Assembly (NCBI RefSeq): GCF_900169785.1
Contig: NZ_FWER01000036.1
Location: 6,017 to 59,462 of the forward strand
Origin: Rhizobium sullae
GTDB lineage: Bacteria > Pseudomonadota > Alphaproteobacteria > Rhizobiales > Rhizobiaceae
DNA: 53,446 nt
Direction: 5' to 3'
Below the pieces are notes generated by a model. That model did no database searches and had not been told where the DNA came from. It was given only the letters and a program-made list of their open reading frames with translations. How positions within the stretch are numbered: the first letter of the stretch is position 1; every line of letters starts with the position of its first letter. Both the position numbers and the translations under genes were made by a program. Below are positions 25,334-33,790 of this stretch, in pieces.

Positions 25334-26497
25334 GTGTATGAGATGCCCTATTCCCCCGAAGCGCTGATTGCCCCCAAATTTCTAAGGGCTACGACGGAAG
25401 GTGTCGTCTCACCCAACGAGCGCAATCTTTTGCGGCTTATCTGGCGCCATCCCGGGCTGTCGCGCTCGGAAGTAACTGCTCATACCGACCTCACCCAGCA
25501 ATCGGTATACCGCATCATCGACCAGTTGGCGGAACGCGGCATCGTCGGCTTCGGATCTCCGAAACCGGGAGTCGGCCGTGGTCAGCCGAGCCCCACGCTG
25601 AGGCTCGAAGGCCGCTATGCCTATTCATGCGGGATATCCGTCAATACCGACGTCATCGGCCTTTGCCTGATGGATTTGGCAGGCAACATCCTGGCCGAGA
25701 GCAGCGTGACGTTGCGCGAACACACGATGGCGCAGTCGCTCGACCTGGTCCGTGAGCGGCTTGCCGAGCAGCAGAAACTCAAGGAGCTGTTGCCGGATGG
25801 TTTCTTCGGCATCGGTTTTGCCATTGCCGGCTACGACGTAGGCGGAACCCGCTACAATGCCCCCCTGCCGCTGCACGAATGGTCGCTGATCGAACTCGGG
25901 CCGTTGCTTGCCGAATTCTTCGGTAAGCCGGTTTGGGTACACAATGGCGCCAATACCGGTGCCGTCGCCGAATCCATGTTCGGTGTCGGTCGCTACATCA
26001 AGCACTTCGCCTATCTGAGCTTCAACTACGGCTTCGGAGGCGGATTGATCAGCGACGGAGAACTGCTGTTGGGTGGAAACGGCAACGCCGGGGAGTTTTC
26101 TGGTATATACGATACCGAAGAAAGCCAGCGCCGGCCGGCTCTGCAGTTGCTGATCGAGAGACTCAACCGCAACGGCATCGATGTTCCTTCCATCACTTAC
26201 ATGCGCAAGAATTTCAACCCGCGATGGCCGGGCGTCGTCGAATGGGTGGATGAGATTACTCCAGCCTACAACCGTCTTGTCAACGCAATATGGGCGATCT
26301 TCGACCCACAGGCGATCGTCTTTGGCGGACAAGTCCCCTCCGGCCTGGCCCAGATGATGATCGATCGGACCGAGATGTTTGGCCGCCCGCGCTATGGTGT
26401 GGATCGTCCACGTCCGAAACTCATCATCTCCAAGATCAGCAGCGACGCATCAGCGATGGGAGCCGCGATTGCGCCCTTCCGGTCGACCTTTTACTAG
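25334..26497 (+). CDS. ROK family transcriptional regulator
   Basis: A 387-residue protein. Residues 25-75 form a winged helix-turn-helix (NERNLLRLIWRHPGLSRSEV, then LTQQSVYRIIDQLAERGIV). The rest is a ROK sugar-kinase-like domain with FGIGFAIAGYDVGG, VWVHNGANTGAVAESMFGVG and FAYLSFNYGFGGGLISDGEL. The Cys-rich zinc motif of canonical ROK proteins is not visible: after GNAGEFSGIYDT there is no CxCGxxGC. It is therefore probably a ligand-sensing repressor without kinase activity. GTG 25334 or ATG 25343 may be the start. It is divergent from the ugp-like operon, which it likely controls. Confidence 0.88.
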   Translation: MYEMPYSPEALIAPKFLRATTEGVVSPNERNLLRLIWRHPGLSRSEVTAHTDLTQQSVYRIIDQLAERGIVGFGSPKPGVGRGQPSPTLRLEGRYAYSCGISVNTDVIGLCLMDLAGNILAESSVTLREHTMAQSLDLVRERLAEQQKLKELLPDGFFGIGFAIAGYDVGGTRYNAPLPLHEWSLIELGPLLAEFFGKPVWVHNGANTGAVAESMFGVGRYIKHFAYLSFNYGFGGGLISDGELLLGGNGNAGEFSGIYDTEESQRRPALQLLIERLNRNGIDVPSITYMRKNFNPRWPGVVEWVDEITPAYNRLVNAIWAIFDPQAIVFGGQVPSGLAQMMIDRTEMFGRPRYGVDRPRPKLIISKISSDASAMGAAIAPFRSTFY

Positions 26498-26656
26498 CTG
26501 ATAGCGATCTGACGGACGACTGACCGAGACGGCGCAGGTACGGCACACCGTCGTCTGTCTCGATGAAGCTCAAGCTCCTCTTCGGCGCGCTTTCAGATCA
26601 GTGTCATTAAACTTGCCTATGGAATTTCCGATGAAATCATTTTGATGAGGTAGGTT

Positions 26657-27652
26657 ATGGCCACGCTGCAACAGGTTGCTTTCCGGGCAGGGTGTTCGCT
26701 TGCAACTGCCAGCCGGGTCCTGAACCGCAACGGGCCGGTCAGCGATGGAATGGTGCGCAAGGTGCGCCGCGCAGCAGCAGAGCTCGGCTATCGGCCGGCG
26801 GGACTTGCCGCGGGGAAGCTCGGGCGCCGACCGGTTGTCGGCGTACTTATACCGAGCATTACCAACCCGGTTTTTGCATCATCGCTTTCCGGCATTCAAA
26901 ATCGCATGTTGGTCGCCGGACACGGTGTTCTGATTGCCCAATCGAATTATGATCCAGCGCGCGAGGCCGATGCCGTTGCATCTCTTCTGAATGACCGTCC
27001 AACTGGCCTGATCCTCACCGTCTGCGATCCATTGACGAGTGCAGCACTTCTGCCGTCCCTGCCGCCGACGGTTCTCCTCAATAACATGCCGACGCAACGA
27101 TTTCCCGCCGCCGTCACGGCCGACAACCGCAGCGCCGGCTGTGAGCTCACCGCCTTCCTAATCGCCATGGGGCACCGGCGCATTCTCTTTGTTTCCGGAG
27201 ATTTCACCGCTTCCGACAGGGCAAGATCTCGCTATGACGGTCACGTTGACGCCATGAACGAAAGCGGGCTGGCGCCGCTACATGCAGTGCAGATTCCGTT
27301 CGTCAGCGGCTATGAGCAGCTTGACCTCAGCCAGGCGATGGCCACGTTTTCGCCGACAGCGATCATCGCCTCCAATGATCTTCTCGCCTTCGGCGTCATC
27401 AGCGCGCTTCGGCGCGAGGGCTTCTCGGTACCCCACGACATTTCCGTCGCCGGTTTCGACGGCATCGCCATCGGCCGGCTAATGGACCCGCCGCTGACGA
27501 CGATCGAAATGCCGGATGCAAGCATGGGGGCGACGGCCGCCTCGCTGCTCCTCGACATGGCCGAGAACGCCGCCCCTGCCCGCCATCTCGATGTTGCCTA
27601 CACGTTGCGTAAGGGCGGAACCGTGCGCGATCTAACAAAAGATCCGTCATAG
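26657..27652 (+). CDS. LacI family transcriptional regulator
   Basis: A 331-residue repressor. The N-terminal helix-turn-helix and hinge are ATLQQVAFRAGCSLATASRV followed by LNRNGPVSDGMVRKVRRAAAELGYRP. The periplasmic-binding-protein-like sensor starts VVGVLIPSITNPVFASSLSG and contains DNRSAGCELTAFLIAMGHRR and SNDLLAFGVISALRREG, all typical of LacI/GalR proteins. Sugars or sugar-like molecules are the usual effectors. It is convergent with the second ABC operon, sharing the terminator at 27653-27683, and is the likely regulator of that operon. The interval 26498-26656 has only an imperfect inverted repeat. Confidence 0.9.
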   Translation: MATLQQVAFRAGCSLATASRVLNRNGPVSDGMVRKVRRAAAELGYRPAGLAAGKLGRRPVVGVLIPSITNPVFASSLSGIQNRMLVAGHGVLIAQSNYDPAREADAVASLLNDRPTGLILTVCDPLTSAALLPSLPPTVLLNNMPTQRFPAAVTADNRSAGCELTAFLIAMGHRRILFVSGDFTASDRARSRYDGHVDAMNESGLAPLHAVQIPFVSGYEQLDLSQAMATFSPTAIIASNDLLAFGVISALRREGFSVPHDISVAGFDGIAIGRLMDPPLTTIEMPDASMGATAASLLLDMAENAAPARHLDVAYTLRKGGTVRDLTKDPS

Positions 27653-27683
27653 AAAAAGCCGCCGCATTTCGCGATGCGGCGGC
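27653..27683 (-). terminator. Rho-independent terminator of the second ABC operon
   Basis: A perfect 10-bp stem (GCCGCCGCAT / ATGCGGCGGC, loop TTCGCG) is flanked on the plus strand by five A at 27653-27657. Read on the minus strand this is stem plus T-run, 23 bases after the binding-protein stop. It may also slow transcripts from the convergent LacI gene. Confidence 0.85.
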
Positions 27684-27706
27684 TTCGAAGCGTTGAAGGC
27701 GGCGGC

Positions 27707-28972
27707 TTAGCTGCGCGGCAGCATGCCATGAACCTCGTCGGCTGCGTCGTCGAGCGCGTCCTTCGGCTCGGCAGAGCCGTCGACGATGCGCGAAAGGTTG
27801 TCTACGATCGTCTGTGTGACCTTCACGCCGTTGGTGCCCGGGAAGGCATACCAGGGCACCATCACCGGCATCTGGCTCAAGCCCGCCCGGAAGAGCGGGT
27901 TCTGCTTGTAGAAGTCGCCGAGATATTCGGCCGACTTGGCCGCAAGTTCGTTGTTGGGAACATAACCCGTGCCAGGAACGACGACGGAAGCCCCATAGGG
28001 GCCGGCGGCGAACTTGGCGAACGTCCAGGCGGCGTCCTGCTTTGCTTCATCCTGCGTGAGGATAACGACGGCGTTGCCGCCCGTCGGTAGGCGCCCGTTG
28101 ACCGGATCGATCAGCGGGATCTTGGCCGTGCGCAGATCGAACTTGCTGCCGACATTCTTGATCGTGTTGCGCAACGCGCCGGTCGTCTGGAATTCAAAAC
28201 CGACCTTGCCGGCGGCAAAGGCCTGTTCGCCGGCAGCCTTGGTGAAGACCGGCATGCCGCCTTCCGTGACCATACGATGCAGCGTCTCGACGGCTCTCTG
28301 GCCTTCTGGACCGTTGAAGGCCACCTTGCTCTCGTCTTCGTTCAGCATCTTGCCGCCGGCGCCGAAAAGCAGAGCCGAGAACATCCAGTCGTCGCCCTGC
28401 CAGCGGAAATCGATGCCGTCAACGCCGTTGCCAAGCGCCTTGATCTTGCCACCGAGCGCAATGACTTCGTCCCAGGTCTTCGGCGGATTATCAGGATCGC
28501 CGCCGGCTGCCTTCACGAGATCGGCGTTGTAGTACATGATCGGGTTGGAGGTCGCGAAAGCGAGACCGACTTGCTTGCCGTTGACTTGCGCGAGCTTCAG
28601 GATCGTGTCGGAGAAACCCTGCTCAGTCATGTTCCCATCCTTCTGGACGAGCTGGCTCAGATCGACGCCGACCTTGCGCTCATTCAGCATGCGCAGGCGA
28701 TTGAGGCCGACGAATGTGACATCAGGCATTTCGCTGGTGCCGGCCTGGCGTAGGATCGTCTGGATGCCTTCTTCATAGGTTGCAGACGGGCTTGCGAACT
28801 GGATCTTGATACCCGGATTTTCTTCCATGAACTTCTTCGAGATCGTGTCCATCACGTCCTTGAAGAAGCCGGGCATCGGGTAGTGAACCGTCAGCGTCGT
28901 TTCGGCATTGGCCGGAAACGAGATTGCCATGGATATAGCCGCTGCGGCGAGAAGCTGGGTGATAGGTTTCAT
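27707..28972 (-). CDS. ABC transporter solute-binding protein (family 1)
   Basis: A 421-residue periplasmic receptor with signal peptide MKPITQLLAAAAISMAISFP ending at ANA and mature start ETTLTVHYPMPGFF. The body has SBP family 1 features: ISKKFMEENPGIKIQF, MYYNADLVKAAGGDP, PPKTWDEVIALGGKIKAL and GNAVVILTQDEAKQDAAWTF. It is less like UgpB than the receptor at 23822, so the ligand differs. It is the last gene of a minus-strand operon, an unusual place since receptors usually come first. The family covers sugars, polyols and glycerol phosphates. Confidence 0.87.
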   Translation of the reverse strand: MKPITQLLAAAAISMAISFPANAETTLTVHYPMPGFFKDVMDTISKKFMEENPGIKIQFASPSATYEEGIQTILRQAGTSEMPDVTFVGLNRLRMLNERKVGVDLSQLVQKDGNMTEQGFSDTILKLAQVNGKQVGLAFATSNPIMYYNADLVKAAGGDPDNPPKTWDEVIALGGKIKALGNGVDGIDFRWQGDDWMFSALLFGAGGKMLNEDESKVAFNGPEGQRAVETLHRMVTEGGMPVFTKAAGEQAFAAGKVGFEFQTTGALRNTIKNVGSKFDLRTAKIPLIDPVNGRLPTGGNAVVILTQDEAKQDAAWTFAKFAAGPYGASVVVPGTGYVPNNELAAKSAEYLGDFYKQNPLFRAGLSQMPVMVPWYAFPGTNGVKVTQTIVDNLSRIVDGSAEPKDALDDAADEVHGMLPRS

Positions 28973-28998
28973 CGCTCGTTCTCCTGGGTTGCAACCGG

Positions 28999-29835
28999 TC
29001 AGCCTTTGAGACCGGTCATGGTGATGCCCTCGACGAAACGCTTCTGCGCAAGCAAGAAGACGGCAACGAGGGGAAGGGTAATGGTGAGCGTCGCCGCCAT
29101 CAGCGCGCCGTAATCGTCGCCTGCCTCGGCCGCGCGGAAATACATGAGGCCAAGCGGCGGCGTCGCGTAGTCCTGCTTGCTGATGACGACCAGTGGCCAA
29201 AAGAGATCGTTCCAATGTGCGACGACCGAGAAGATCGCGAAAGCCGTCACCGCCGGCCAGGCGTTCGGGACGATGACGCGCGCGACGATGCCGAGTTCCG
29301 ACATGCCGTCGAGCCGGGCAGCATGGATGAGATCATCCGGCATGGCGCGGAAGAACTGCAGAAACATGAAGATCGCGAAAACCGAAATCGTAAAGGGCGC
29401 AACAAGCGCGGCATAGCTGTTGAGCAGCGAGACCCGGTCGAAGGCGACATAGATCGGCAACGCGGTCGCATGGATCGGCACCAGAAGGCCGAGCATGACG
29501 AGCACCATCATCATCCGTGCGGCGCGGAAGCGGAGTTTCGCCATGGCATAGGCGCAAGGGATCGCGACGAGCACTTGGAAGAAGAAGATCAACCCGCAGA
29601 CGACGACCCCGTTCCAGAGCAGCATTCCCATCGGCACACGGCTCAGCGCCTGGGTGAAATTCTGGACATAGTTGAAGTGCTCGGGGATCAGCGACAGAGA
29701 TGAGGTGAAAATATCGCTCTGCGCCTTGCCGGCGGTCGAGATCATGAAGAGGTAGGGCGCCAGGAAGACAATGGCGCCAAGCGAAAGCAGCGTCAGCCGG
29801 ATAATTCTGCCGCGGGAAAGAGCACTCGTTGTCAT
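28999..29835 (-). CDS. ABC transporter permease (MalG/UgpE type)
   Basis: A 278-residue inner-membrane permease with six hydrophobic segments, beginning IIRLTLLSLGAIVFLAPYLF. The EAA loop is AARLDGMSELGIVARVIVPN, and the protein ends with the family's usual EGITMTGLKG, a conserved C-terminus of MalG-type subunits. It overlaps the upstream permease by four bases (29832-29835) and is followed after 26 bases by the binding-protein gene. Confidence 0.88.
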   Translation of the reverse strand: MTTSALSRGRIIRLTLLSLGAIVFLAPYLFMISTAGKAQSDIFTSSLSLIPEHFNYVQNFTQALSRVPMGMLLWNGVVVCGLIFFFQVLVAIPCAYAMAKLRFRAARMMMVLVMLGLLVPIHATALPIYVAFDRVSLLNSYAALVAPFTISVFAIFMFLQFFRAMPDDLIHAARLDGMSELGIVARVIVPNAWPAVTAFAIFSVVAHWNDLFWPLVVISKQDYATPPLGLMYFRAAEAGDDYGALMAATLTITLPLVAVFLLAQKRFVEGITMTGLKG

Positions 29836-30755
29836 GTGTAATGCACCCGGCGATCAAGAAGGCGATACTGCAGGAACATCAGCACGACGAGGATCAGGAG
29901 AAAAACGACCGTCATCGCCGAGGCATAGCCGACGCGCAAATAGACGAAGCCTTCCTGGTAGATGGTGAAGAGCAGCACCTCCGAGGCCTTGTTCGGACCG
30001 CCCTCGGTCAGTGTCTTGACCGTCTCGAAGACCTTCACTGCATTGGTGATGCTAATCGTGACAACAAAGAGCGTCGTCGGGCCGAGCATCGGCCAAGTGA
30101 CCAGGAAGAAACGGTCGACTGCAGATCTGGCACCGTCCACCTCGGCTGCGGCATAAAGTTCACGCGGGATCGCGGTCAGCCCAGCCAGGAAAAGCACCAT
30201 ATTGAAGCCCGCCGATTGCCAGACGCCGATGATCGACAGGCTGTAAAGCACCGTGCCGGAACTGCCGAGCCAGTTCGGACCGGGAAGCCCGGCAAGTGAA
30301 AGCAGCGCGTTGAGCGGCCCGATCGTTGGATGGAACATATATTGCCAGACGGTCGCCATCGCGACGATCAGCGAGGCGACCGGCAGGAAATAGGCAGTAC
30401 GGAAAAAGCTGCGCGCCGTCGTCTCGCTTTCGATCAGCATGGCAATGGCGAGCCCGAGAAAGATCGAGACCGGCGCGACGATCGCCGCGTAAATCGAGGT
30501 GTTCCAAAGCGACTTGCGAAAGGTGCGATCGGTGATCAGGTGCGCGTAATTTTCGAAGCCGACGAAACGGAACTGTCCATAGCCGAGCTCGAAGTCGGTG
30601 AAGCCGAGTATGATCACGGCAACGACCGGCAGCAGCACGAAGAAGAAAAGCAGCATGATCGCCGGCAGCGCCAGCATCCAGGCGATGCGGGCTTCGCTGC
30701 GCCGATGCGCCACAGCCGGATCGCGTGGCATGGCAATGGAGGCGACGCTAGCCAT
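29832..30755 (-). CDS. ABC transporter permease (MalF/UgpA type)
   Basis: A 307-residue permease. The first helix is IAWMLALPAIMLLFFFVLLP, then GYGQFRFVGFENYAHLITD, the classic UgpA-type loop, and the EAA loop AAEVDGARSAVDRFFLVTWP. The end QYRLLDRRVHYT is normal. I choose ATG 30755, which overlaps the ATPase stop by eight bases; the longer frame to 30875 reads as non-coding. It pairs with the permease at 28999. Confidence 0.88.
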   Translation of the reverse strand: MASVASIAMPRDPAVAHRRSEARIAWMLALPAIMLLFFFVLLPVVAVIILGFTDFELGYGQFRFVGFENYAHLITDRTFRKSLWNTSIYAAIVAPVSIFLGLAIAMLIESETTARSFFRTAYFLPVASLIVAMATVWQYMFHPTIGPLNALLSLAGLPGPNWLGSSGTVLYSLSIIGVWQSAGFNMVLFLAGLTAIPRELYAAAEVDGARSAVDRFFLVTWPMLGPTTLFVVTISITNAVKVFETVKTLTEGGPNKASEVLLFTIYQEGFVYLRVGYASAMTVVFLLILVVLMFLQYRLLDRRVHYT

Positions 30756-31911
30756 GCGTCTTCTCCCGCTTGGCATCTGCGGCAGCAACGACACTGCCAA
30801 GGCGGGAGCCGTCTTCGGCAAAAACCATGGCTCGTTCGGGCAAGAGCTGAAGTCCGACGGGGGCGCCAGTTGCAAGACCGGCGGCCTCCGCAGGCGAAAG
30901 CTTGACGATCACCGTCTCGCCGATCGCGTCGAGCCGGCAATAGAGGATGACCTCCGATCCCAGGAATTCGATCCGCTCGATATGTGCGGGAAGCCCGTCA
31001 TGCCGGCTCTTTGAAAGGTGCACAAACTCCGGGCGGATGGCGACGGTGACACGAGCTTTCGGCTGGGTCATGTTTTTAAGCGTCACGCGAATGCCGCCAA
31101 ACGTGACGATGCCGGCTTCGGCGATCGCCGGCAGCAGATTGATACGCGGCTGTCCGATGAAGCGGGCAACCTCGATATGGGCTGGATCGTCGTAGATTGC
31201 CTGCGGGCTCGCGAGTTGCAGGAGATTGCCGCCGATCATCACGGCGACACGGTCCGCCATCGAAAGAGCTTCCGCTTGGTCGTGCGTGACGTAGACGGTC
31301 GGCACGCCGGCGCGGCGATGCAGCTCGACGATCTCGCCGCGGGCATGGACGCGCAGGTTGGCGTCGAGGTTGGAAAGCGGCTCGTCCATCAGGAAGACGC
31401 TTGGGTGGCGTACCATGGCGCGGGCGAGCGCCACGCGTTGACGCTGGCCGCCGGACATCTGACCCGGCTTGCGATCAAGCAGATGGTCGATCTTCAACGA
31501 TTTCGCCATTTCCTTGGCATCGTGGGCAATGCCTGCGCGGATCGCGCGCTGGCCAGGTATCAACGATCCCACGAACGGTAGACGCTGCACCCGCGAAAGC
31601 CTGCGCATCGCAAGCGGCACGGCGATATTTTCCGATGCCGTCAGATGCGGATAGAGCGCATAGGATTGAAAAACCATCGCGATATTGCGGTTGGCCGCCG
31701 CCACCGCCGACATCTCGCGCCCGCCGATCAAGATCTCGCCCTGATCGGCATGGTCGAGGCCGGCAAGGATGCGCAGCAGCGTGCTCTTGCCGCAGCCGGA
31801 GGGACCGACAAGCGCAATGAACTCGCCAGGTCCGGCATCGAGGCTCACGCCCTTGAGGATAAGATTGCCGCCGAAGGACTTCGTGATGCCGCGAAGCGAA
31901 AGCGCGCTCAT
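30748..31911 (-). CDS. ABC transporter ATP-binding protein with an inserted segment
   Basis: A 387-residue MalK/UgpC-type ATPase. Walker A is GPSGCGKST, Q-loop MVFQSYALYPHLTA, signature MSGGQRQRVALARAM (Met in place of the usual Leu), Walker B FLMDEPLSNLDANLR, His-loop VTHDQAEAL, then a TOBE-type C-terminal domain. Between the Q-loop and signature it has about 25 residues more than the ATPase at 20844 (RLSRVQRLPFVGSLIPGQRA), in the helical subdomain that touches the permeases. It overlaps the phosphoesterase gene by four bases and the permease gene by eight, so all are coupled. Confidence 0.9.
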   Translation of the reverse strand: MSALSLRGITKSFGGNLILKGVSLDAGPGEFIALVGPSGCGKSTLLRILAGLDHADQGEILIGGREMSAVAAANRNIAMVFQSYALYPHLTASENIAVPLAMRRLSRVQRLPFVGSLIPGQRAIRAGIAHDAKEMAKSLKIDHLLDRKPGQMSGGQRQRVALARAMVRHPSVFLMDEPLSNLDANLRVHARGEIVELHRRAGVPTVYVTHDQAEALSMADRVAVMIGGNLLQLASPQAIYDDPAHIEVARFIGQPRINLLPAIAEAGIVTFGGIRVTLKNMTQPKARVTVAIRPEFVHLSKSRHDGLPAHIERIEFLGSEVILYCRLDAIGETVIVKLSPAEAAGLATGAPVGLQLLPERAMVFAEDGSRLGSVVAAADAKREKTHG

Positions 31912-32738
31912 TCGACCGGCTCCTGCGTCTTTGCCGCATGCGGATAGACCTCGTGCACCACCTCGTCGAGCACATGCGCGGTCATGCCGGGAATAGCGAC
32001 GATGCGGCTTGCGGCATCATCGCCGAGTTCGTGGATAACAGCGCCGATCAGGCGCTCGCCTGGCATCTCGCGCTCCATCTTGTCGATGATGAACGCCGCC
32101 GAAGGCCCCCATGTCAGCGCTGTCTGTTCGTAGCGGCCCTGCCAGGCCCAATGCAGATGGCCGCTGGCAAAAAGCGCGACGTCATGTGCCGCGATCAGGT
32201 CATAAAGCCGGCGGCGCTGGGACGGCTTGACGCTCCAGTAGCCGGTATCGCCCTCATGCGGCTCATCGACGAAAAGCGGTTTGTGCGCGAAAAGCGCGAC
32301 GCGGCGGCCACCGCGGTCTTCCAACGCCTTCTGGAGCCATTCGAATTGCGCTTCCTCCTCGTCATCCTCGTGGCCGAGCAGCAGCGAATTGAGACCGGCG
32401 AAGCGCCAGGAGCCCGCGTCTTCAAGCCATCGGTCCTCGCCGGCCAGCCGCCGCCAGCGCTGAAGCCGTTCGGCATTCACCGGCTGGCGCGAGCCTGGAA
32501 GATCGCCGACATCATGATTGCCTGGAACGATGAGCATCGGGACGGAAACCTGACGCATGAGGTCCATCGAAAAGGAGATGTCCTCATCCTTGTCCGCGCC
32601 GTCGACGGTAAGGTCCCCGGTATGGATGATCAGATCGGCAGCCGTTTCTTCGATCCATGTCAGCAGCGGCGCCCAATTGCCGTTGAAATGCGGCTTGTTC
32701 GGGCTGAAATGGGTATCGGTGATCTGAATAATTTTCAT
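31908..32738 (-). CDS. Class III metallophosphoesterase (CpdA/GpdQ-like)
   Basis: A 276-residue calcineurin-like phosphoesterase without a signal peptide. All metal motifs are present: ITDTHFS (D-x-H), HTGDLTVDG (GD), PGNHDVGD (GNHD), FAHKPLF (His) and ASGHLHW (GHxH). Enzymes of this type cleave cyclic nucleotides (CpdA) or glycerophosphodiesters (GpdQ). As first gene of an importer operon it probably cleaves the imported compound. ATG 32738 opens MKIIQITDTHFS and has GGAGAAG upstream; the longer frame to 32822 is unlikely. Confidence 0.88.
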   Translation of the reverse strand: MKIIQITDTHFSPNKPHFNGNWAPLLTWIEETAADLIIHTGDLTVDGADKDEDISFSMDLMRQVSVPMLIVPGNHDVGDLPGSRQPVNAERLQRWRRLAGEDRWLEDAGSWRFAGLNSLLLGHEDDEEEAQFEWLQKALEDRGGRRVALFAHKPLFVDEPHEGDTGYWSVKPSQRRRLYDLIAAHDVALFASGHLHWAWQGRYEQTALTWGPSAAFIIDKMEREMPGERLIGAVIHELGDDAASRIVAIPGMTAHVLDEVVHEVYPHAAKTQEPVE

Positions 32739-32861
32739 GGGGTGCTTCTCCAAGTCGCCGGAGCGCCGAACGCCCTTCAGAACGACCGTCGCTTCTTCGC
32801 GACCTCTGTAGAAGGCTCCCATGTCAAACAGGCAGCGGTGGTTTTCAGCTGTTTTTCAGTT

Positions 32862-32879
32862 TTGTCATCGATCCGTCAT
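32862..32879 (+). promoter_or_regulatory. PHO-box-like direct repeat
   Basis: TTGTCAT-CGAT-CCGTCAT gives two 7-base half-sites at an 11-base period, close to the PhoB consensus CTGTCAT-N4-CTGTCAT. Two weaker T-rich half-sites continue the period to the left (32840 and 32851). It lies about 125 bases upstream of the phosphoesterase start at 32738 but points along the plus strand, opposite to that operon, so its role is uncertain. Confidence 0.35.
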
Positions 32880-32947
32880 CGAGCGTCGTGTCTTCGACGT
32901 GCCGGAAGAGGCCCTGACAGTCGGCACAGGTTCCAATGTGCGAGGAT

Positions 32948-33790
32948 CTATTGCTGTGCCGTCTCGGATCGCTCCGCCCTTCGGACGGTGGCGGCAAAGG
33001 CAGCAGCAAACAAGATGGAAAGCAACAACACGATGGTTGGCGCCGGTGCGCTGTCGATGAAGAACGACAGATAGATTCCGGCAGCCGAGGCGATCATGGC
33101 GATAACCACCGACAGGACCAGCATCATGCCGAAGCTGCGCGTCAGCAGGAAGGCGATGGCGCCGGGTGCAATGAGCATCGCGATGGCGAGGATGATTCCG
33201 ACCGCCTTTAGCGCGCCGACAACGGTAAGCGAGATCAGGCAAAGCAATCCGTAGTGCAGCAGGTTAACGCGAAGGCCGACCGCCTTTGCCTGCGCCGGAT
33301 CGAAGGCATGCAACAGGAAATCCTTCCACTTGATGCAGATGATACCGGCGGTCAAAGTCGCGATCATCGCCGTTTCGCCGATGTCCCGCCAGCCAACGCC
33401 GAGCATGTCCCCGAACAATATGTGATCGAGATGCACCTCGGACTGGATCTTCACGTAAAGCACGAGGCCAAGGCCGAACATGCCGGAAAACACGATACCC
33501 ATCACCGTGTCCTGCTTGATGCGGCTGTTGTCTTTCAGAAAACCAGTAGCAACGGCGCAAAACATGCCGGCGATGAAGGCGCCGAGCGCAAAAGGGAAGC
33601 CAACGATGTAGGCGATGACTACGCCAGGAAAAACCGCATGGGAGATGGCATCGCCAAGCAGCGACCAGCCTTTGATCACAAGAAAACAGGAAAGAAGCGC
33701 CGTCGGCACCGCCACAAGCATCGAGATGACCAGCGCATTGATCATGAAGCTGAACTGGAAAGGCATGAACAGCGTCTCGAGGATATTCAT
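32948..33790 (-). CDS. sitD: Mn/Fe ABC transporter permease SitD
   Basis: A 280-residue ABC-3 family permease. FVLVIKGW-type start: LLSCFLVIKGWSLLGDAISH, then AVFPGVVIAYIVGFPFALGA, and KAVGIILAIAMLIAPGAIAF near the C-terminus. This family pairs with ZnuA/SitA-type receptors to import Mn2+, Fe2+ or Zn2+. The true start is ATG 33790, since the longer open frame up to 34594 is only the antiframe of sitC. It overlaps the end of sitC by four bases. Confidence 0.9.
   Translation of the reverse strand: MNILETLFMPFQFSFMINALVISMLVAVPTALLSCFLVIKGWSLLGDAISHAVFPGVVIAYIVGFPFALGAFIAGMFCAVATGFLKDNSRIKQDTVMGIVFSGMFGLGLVLYVKIQSEVHLDHILFGDMLGVGWRDIGETAMIATLTAGIICIKWKDFLLHAFDPAQAKAVGLRVNLLHYGLLCLISLTVVGALKAVGIILAIAMLIAPGAIAFLLTRSFGMMLVLSVVIAMIASAAGIYLSFFIDSAPAPTIVLLLSILFAAAFAATVRRAERSETAQQ

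Noticed and set aside
31938..33074. Plus-strand ORF of 378 codons
   Set aside because: It is antisense to the metallophosphoesterase, with all its metal motifs on the other strand, and runs into the sitD end.
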